Shown here in pieces: positions 62,251 to 64,000 of a stretch of 64,000 nucleotides of DNA; positions within the stretch are counted from its first letter, which is position 1; each line of letters starts with the position of its first letter. The notes beneath the pieces are model-generated. The model saw only the letters and a list, made by a program, of their open reading frames with translations. It had not been told where the DNA came from and ran no database searches. The translations under genes and the position numbers were made by a program. Location of the stretch: positions 62,001 through 126,000 of the forward strand of contig NZ_JAGQDE010000009.1 of the NCBI RefSeq assembly GCF_018069755.1, in the 5' to 3' direction. Source of the DNA: Ideonella aquatica (lineage in GTDB: Bacteria > Pseudomonadota > Gammaproteobacteria > Burkholderiales > Burkholderiaceae_C).

Positions 62251-64000
62251 ATGCGTCCGATCGTCGATTTCCAGCTGAACGACTGGCTGAAGGTGGCTGC
62301 GCTGGCCCAGCGCCAGCGCTTTGCCGACCACAGCGCCGAAACCTTCGCCCAGGTGCTGGACACCTGTGAGCGCATCGCGCGCGAGAAGTACGCGCCCTTC
62401 AACCGGCTGGTCGACACCCAGGAGCCGTCCTTCGACGGCGAGAAGGTCCACCTGCCTCGGGCCACGCATGACGCCTGGGCGGCCTATGCCGGCAGCGGCA
62501 TGCTGGCCGCTGCGCAGGACTACGAGATCGGCGGCATGCAGCTGCCCTACGCGGTGGAGGCGGCGGCCAACGCCTTCTTCGCCAAGGCCTCGGCCAGCAT
62601 CGGCGCGGGCATGCTGACCAGCGGCAACGCGAACCTGCTGATGGCGCATGGCACGGCGCTGCAGCAGCAGGTCTTCGCCCACAACGAGTTCAGTGGCCGC
62701 TGGGCCGGCACGATGTGCCTGTCCGAGCCGCAGGCCGGCTCCAGCCTGTCGGACATCGCCACCCGCGCCGAGCCCGATGGCGCCGATTTCCAGGACGACC
62801 CGCTGGGCCCGCGCTACCGCCTGCGCGGCAACAAGATGTGGATCTCCGCCGGCGAGCACGAACTGACCGAGAACATCGTCCACCTGGTGCTGGCCAAGAT
62901 CCCCGGGCCGGATGGCCAGCTGGTGCCCGGCGTCAAGGGCATCTCGCTGTTCATTGTGCCCAAGATGCTGGTGGACACCGACGGTCAGCTGACCGGCGAG
63001 CGCAATGACGTGGCCCTGGCCGGCCTGAACCACAAGTGCGGCTGGCGCGGCACCACCAACACGCTGCTGAACTTCGGGGAAGGCAAGTACCCGGTGCGCG
63101 GCGGTGCCGGCGCCATCGGCTATCGCGTGGGTGCGCCGGGCGAGGGCCTGCGCTGCATGTTCCACATGATGAACGAAGCGCGCATCGCGATCGGCCTGTC
63201 GGCCGCGATGCTGGGCATGGCTGGCTACGAGGCCGCGCTGGCCTATGCGCGGCAGCGGCCGCAGGGTCGTCCGATCGGGGATGGCGGCAAGGATGCCTCG
63301 AAGCCGCAGTCGCTGCTGATCGAACACGCCGACATCAAGCGCATGCTGCTGGCCCAGAAGGCCTACGCCGAGGGCGCGCTGGCGCTGTGCCTGTACTGCG
63401 CGCGCCTGGTCGACGAAAAGCACACCGGCACGCCCGAGGCCAGCGCCGAGGCCGCGCTGCTGCTGGAGGTGCTCACGCCCATTGCCAAGAGCTGGCCCAG
63501 CGAGTGGTGCCTGGAGGGCAACTCGCTGGCGATCCAGGTGCATGGCGGCTACGGCTACACCCGCGACTTCCCGGTTGAGCAGTACTGGCGCGACCAGCGC
63601 CTGAACATGATCCACGAGGGCACGCACGGCATCCAGGCGCTGGACCTGCTGGGTCGCAAGGTGGTGATGCAGGGCGGTGCCGGCCTGAAGCTGCTGGCCG
63701 AGCGCATCAGCGACACGCTGGCCCGCGCCGGCCAGGACGAGCAACTGGCCGCCTATGTGCCCGCGCTGGGCGGTGCGGTGCAGCGCCTGGGGGCTGCCAC
63801 CAAGGCGGCCTGGTCCACCGGCGTGCCCGAGGAGGCGCTGGCCAATGCCACGCCCTACCTGCAGGCCTTCGGCCATGTGGTGCTGGCCTGGGTGTGGCTG
63901 GAGCTGGGCCTGGCGGCCCGCGCCGCGGCGCCCGCCAGCGACGCCGAGCGCGCCCGCAACGCCGGCCTGCTGTCGGCGCTGCGCTTTTTCCATGTGTACG
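62251..64000 (+). CDS. Acyl-CoA dehydrogenase (C-terminal end outside window)
   Basis: About 583 codons are visible and the frame is still open at the window edge. AAGGAGG lies 7 bp before the ATG. Landmarks are MCLSEPQAGSSLSDI, NKMWISAGEHELTENI, NEARIAIGLSAAMLGMAGY and VHGGYGYTRDFPVEQYWRD, the last in the flavin-binding region. The catalytic base and C-terminal extension match the long (~590-600-residue) FadE12/DmdC-like acyl-CoA dehydrogenases. It oxidises acyl-CoA and gives electrons to ETF, which the ETF:quinone oxidoreductase at 44318 would reoxidise. Confidence 0.93.
   Translation, partial: MRPIVDFQLNDWLKVAALAQRQRFADHSAETFAQVLDTCERIAREKYAPFNRLVDTQEPSFDGEKVHLPRATHDAWAAYAGSGMLAAAQDYEIGGMQLPYAVEAAANAFFAKASASIGAGMLTSGNANLLMAHGTALQQQVFAHNEFSGRWAGTMCLSEPQAGSSLSDIATRAEPDGADFQDDPLGPRYRLRGNKMWISAGEHELTENIVHLVLAKIPGPDGQLVPGVKGISLFIVPKMLVDTDGQLTGERNDVALAGLNHKCGWRGTTNTLLNFGEGKYPVRGGAGAIGYRVGAPGEGLRCMFHMMNEARIAIGLSAAMLGMAGYEAALAYARQRPQGRPIGDGGKDASKPQSLLIEHADIKRMLLAQKAYAEGALALCLYCARLVDEKHTGTPEASAEAALLLEVLTPIAKSWPSEWCLEGNSLAIQVHGGYGYTRDFPVEQYWRDQRLNMIHEGTHGIQALDLLGRKVVMQGGAGLKLLAERISDTLARAGQDEQLAAYVPALGGAVQRLGAATKAAWSTGVPEEALANATPYLQAFGHVVLAWVWLELGLAARAAAPASDAERARNAGLLSALRFFHVY

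Overview
The window is high-GC, gene-dense DNA from a betaproteobacterium. The best guess is order Burkholderiales, in the Rubrivivax/Leptothrix/Ideonella-like group. The grounds are compositional and by gene family: strong third-position GC, GTG/TTG starts, rpmB-rpmG next to trxB, ftsK-lolA-rarA synteny, BamC, a UbiH/UbiM-type hydroxylase, and TetR-type palindromes on fatty-acid genes. No rRNA, tRNA, CRISPR array, prophage or insertion sequence was recognised. The DNA looks like ordinary chromosome.

Layout. 1-4016: the 3' part of an Isp-type [NiFe] hydrogenase operon (small subunit, Isp1 cytochrome b, Isp2 Fe-S protein, large subunit), closed by a bidirectional terminator. 4090-9543: housekeeping block (L33, L28, thioredoxin reductase, a Crp/Fnr regulator, FtsK, LolA). 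9544-20721: outer-membrane-type protein, CheW, RarA, a pair of 48-bp repeats, phosphatidylserine decarboxylase, a SEC-C protein, CoaBC, dUTPase, SlyD, the ribosomal oxygenase RoxA, a hypothetical protein, a small alanine-rich lipoprotein, BamC and DapA. 20747-29663: methyltransferase, a 39-residue membrane peptide, an MFS transporter, ParE, a lytic transglycosylase, a secreted subtilisin-like protease and ParC. 29716-34634: UbiH-like hydroxylase, DsbB, a RidA-like protein and, divergently, the competence channel ComEC.

34631-44298 is the most unusual block. Five consecutive genes are coupled to comEC by an ATGA overlap: a circularly permuted ATP-grasp protein, an alpha-E protein, a 1174-residue transglutaminase-DUF2126 protein, a second ATP-grasp fused to alpha-E, and a second transglutaminase. 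This gene set is known from comparative genomics as a predicted peptide-bond-forming (amidoligase) and peptidase system. As far as I know it has no established product. Here it is present as two parallel modules, one split and one fused.

44318-64000: electron-transfer flavoprotein:ubiquinone oxidoreductase; an H-NOX haem sensor translationally coupled to a PAS-PAS-GGDEF-EAL protein; SDR, YceH and thioesterase genes; a 624-bp island of nested inverted repeats; a five-gene branched-chain-amino-acid-type ABC importer; a secreted HAF-repeat protein; and a beta-oxidation operon (FadB-like enzyme, thiolase, two PaaI-type thioesterases, acyl-CoA dehydrogenase running off the window end). The beta-oxidation operon and the distant ETF:quinone oxidoreductase gene share a palindrome containing ACGATCGTTCTA. 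This suggests one regulator controls both the dehydrogenation steps and their electron sink.

All calls come from reading translated sequence and motifs. Nothing was searched against databases.
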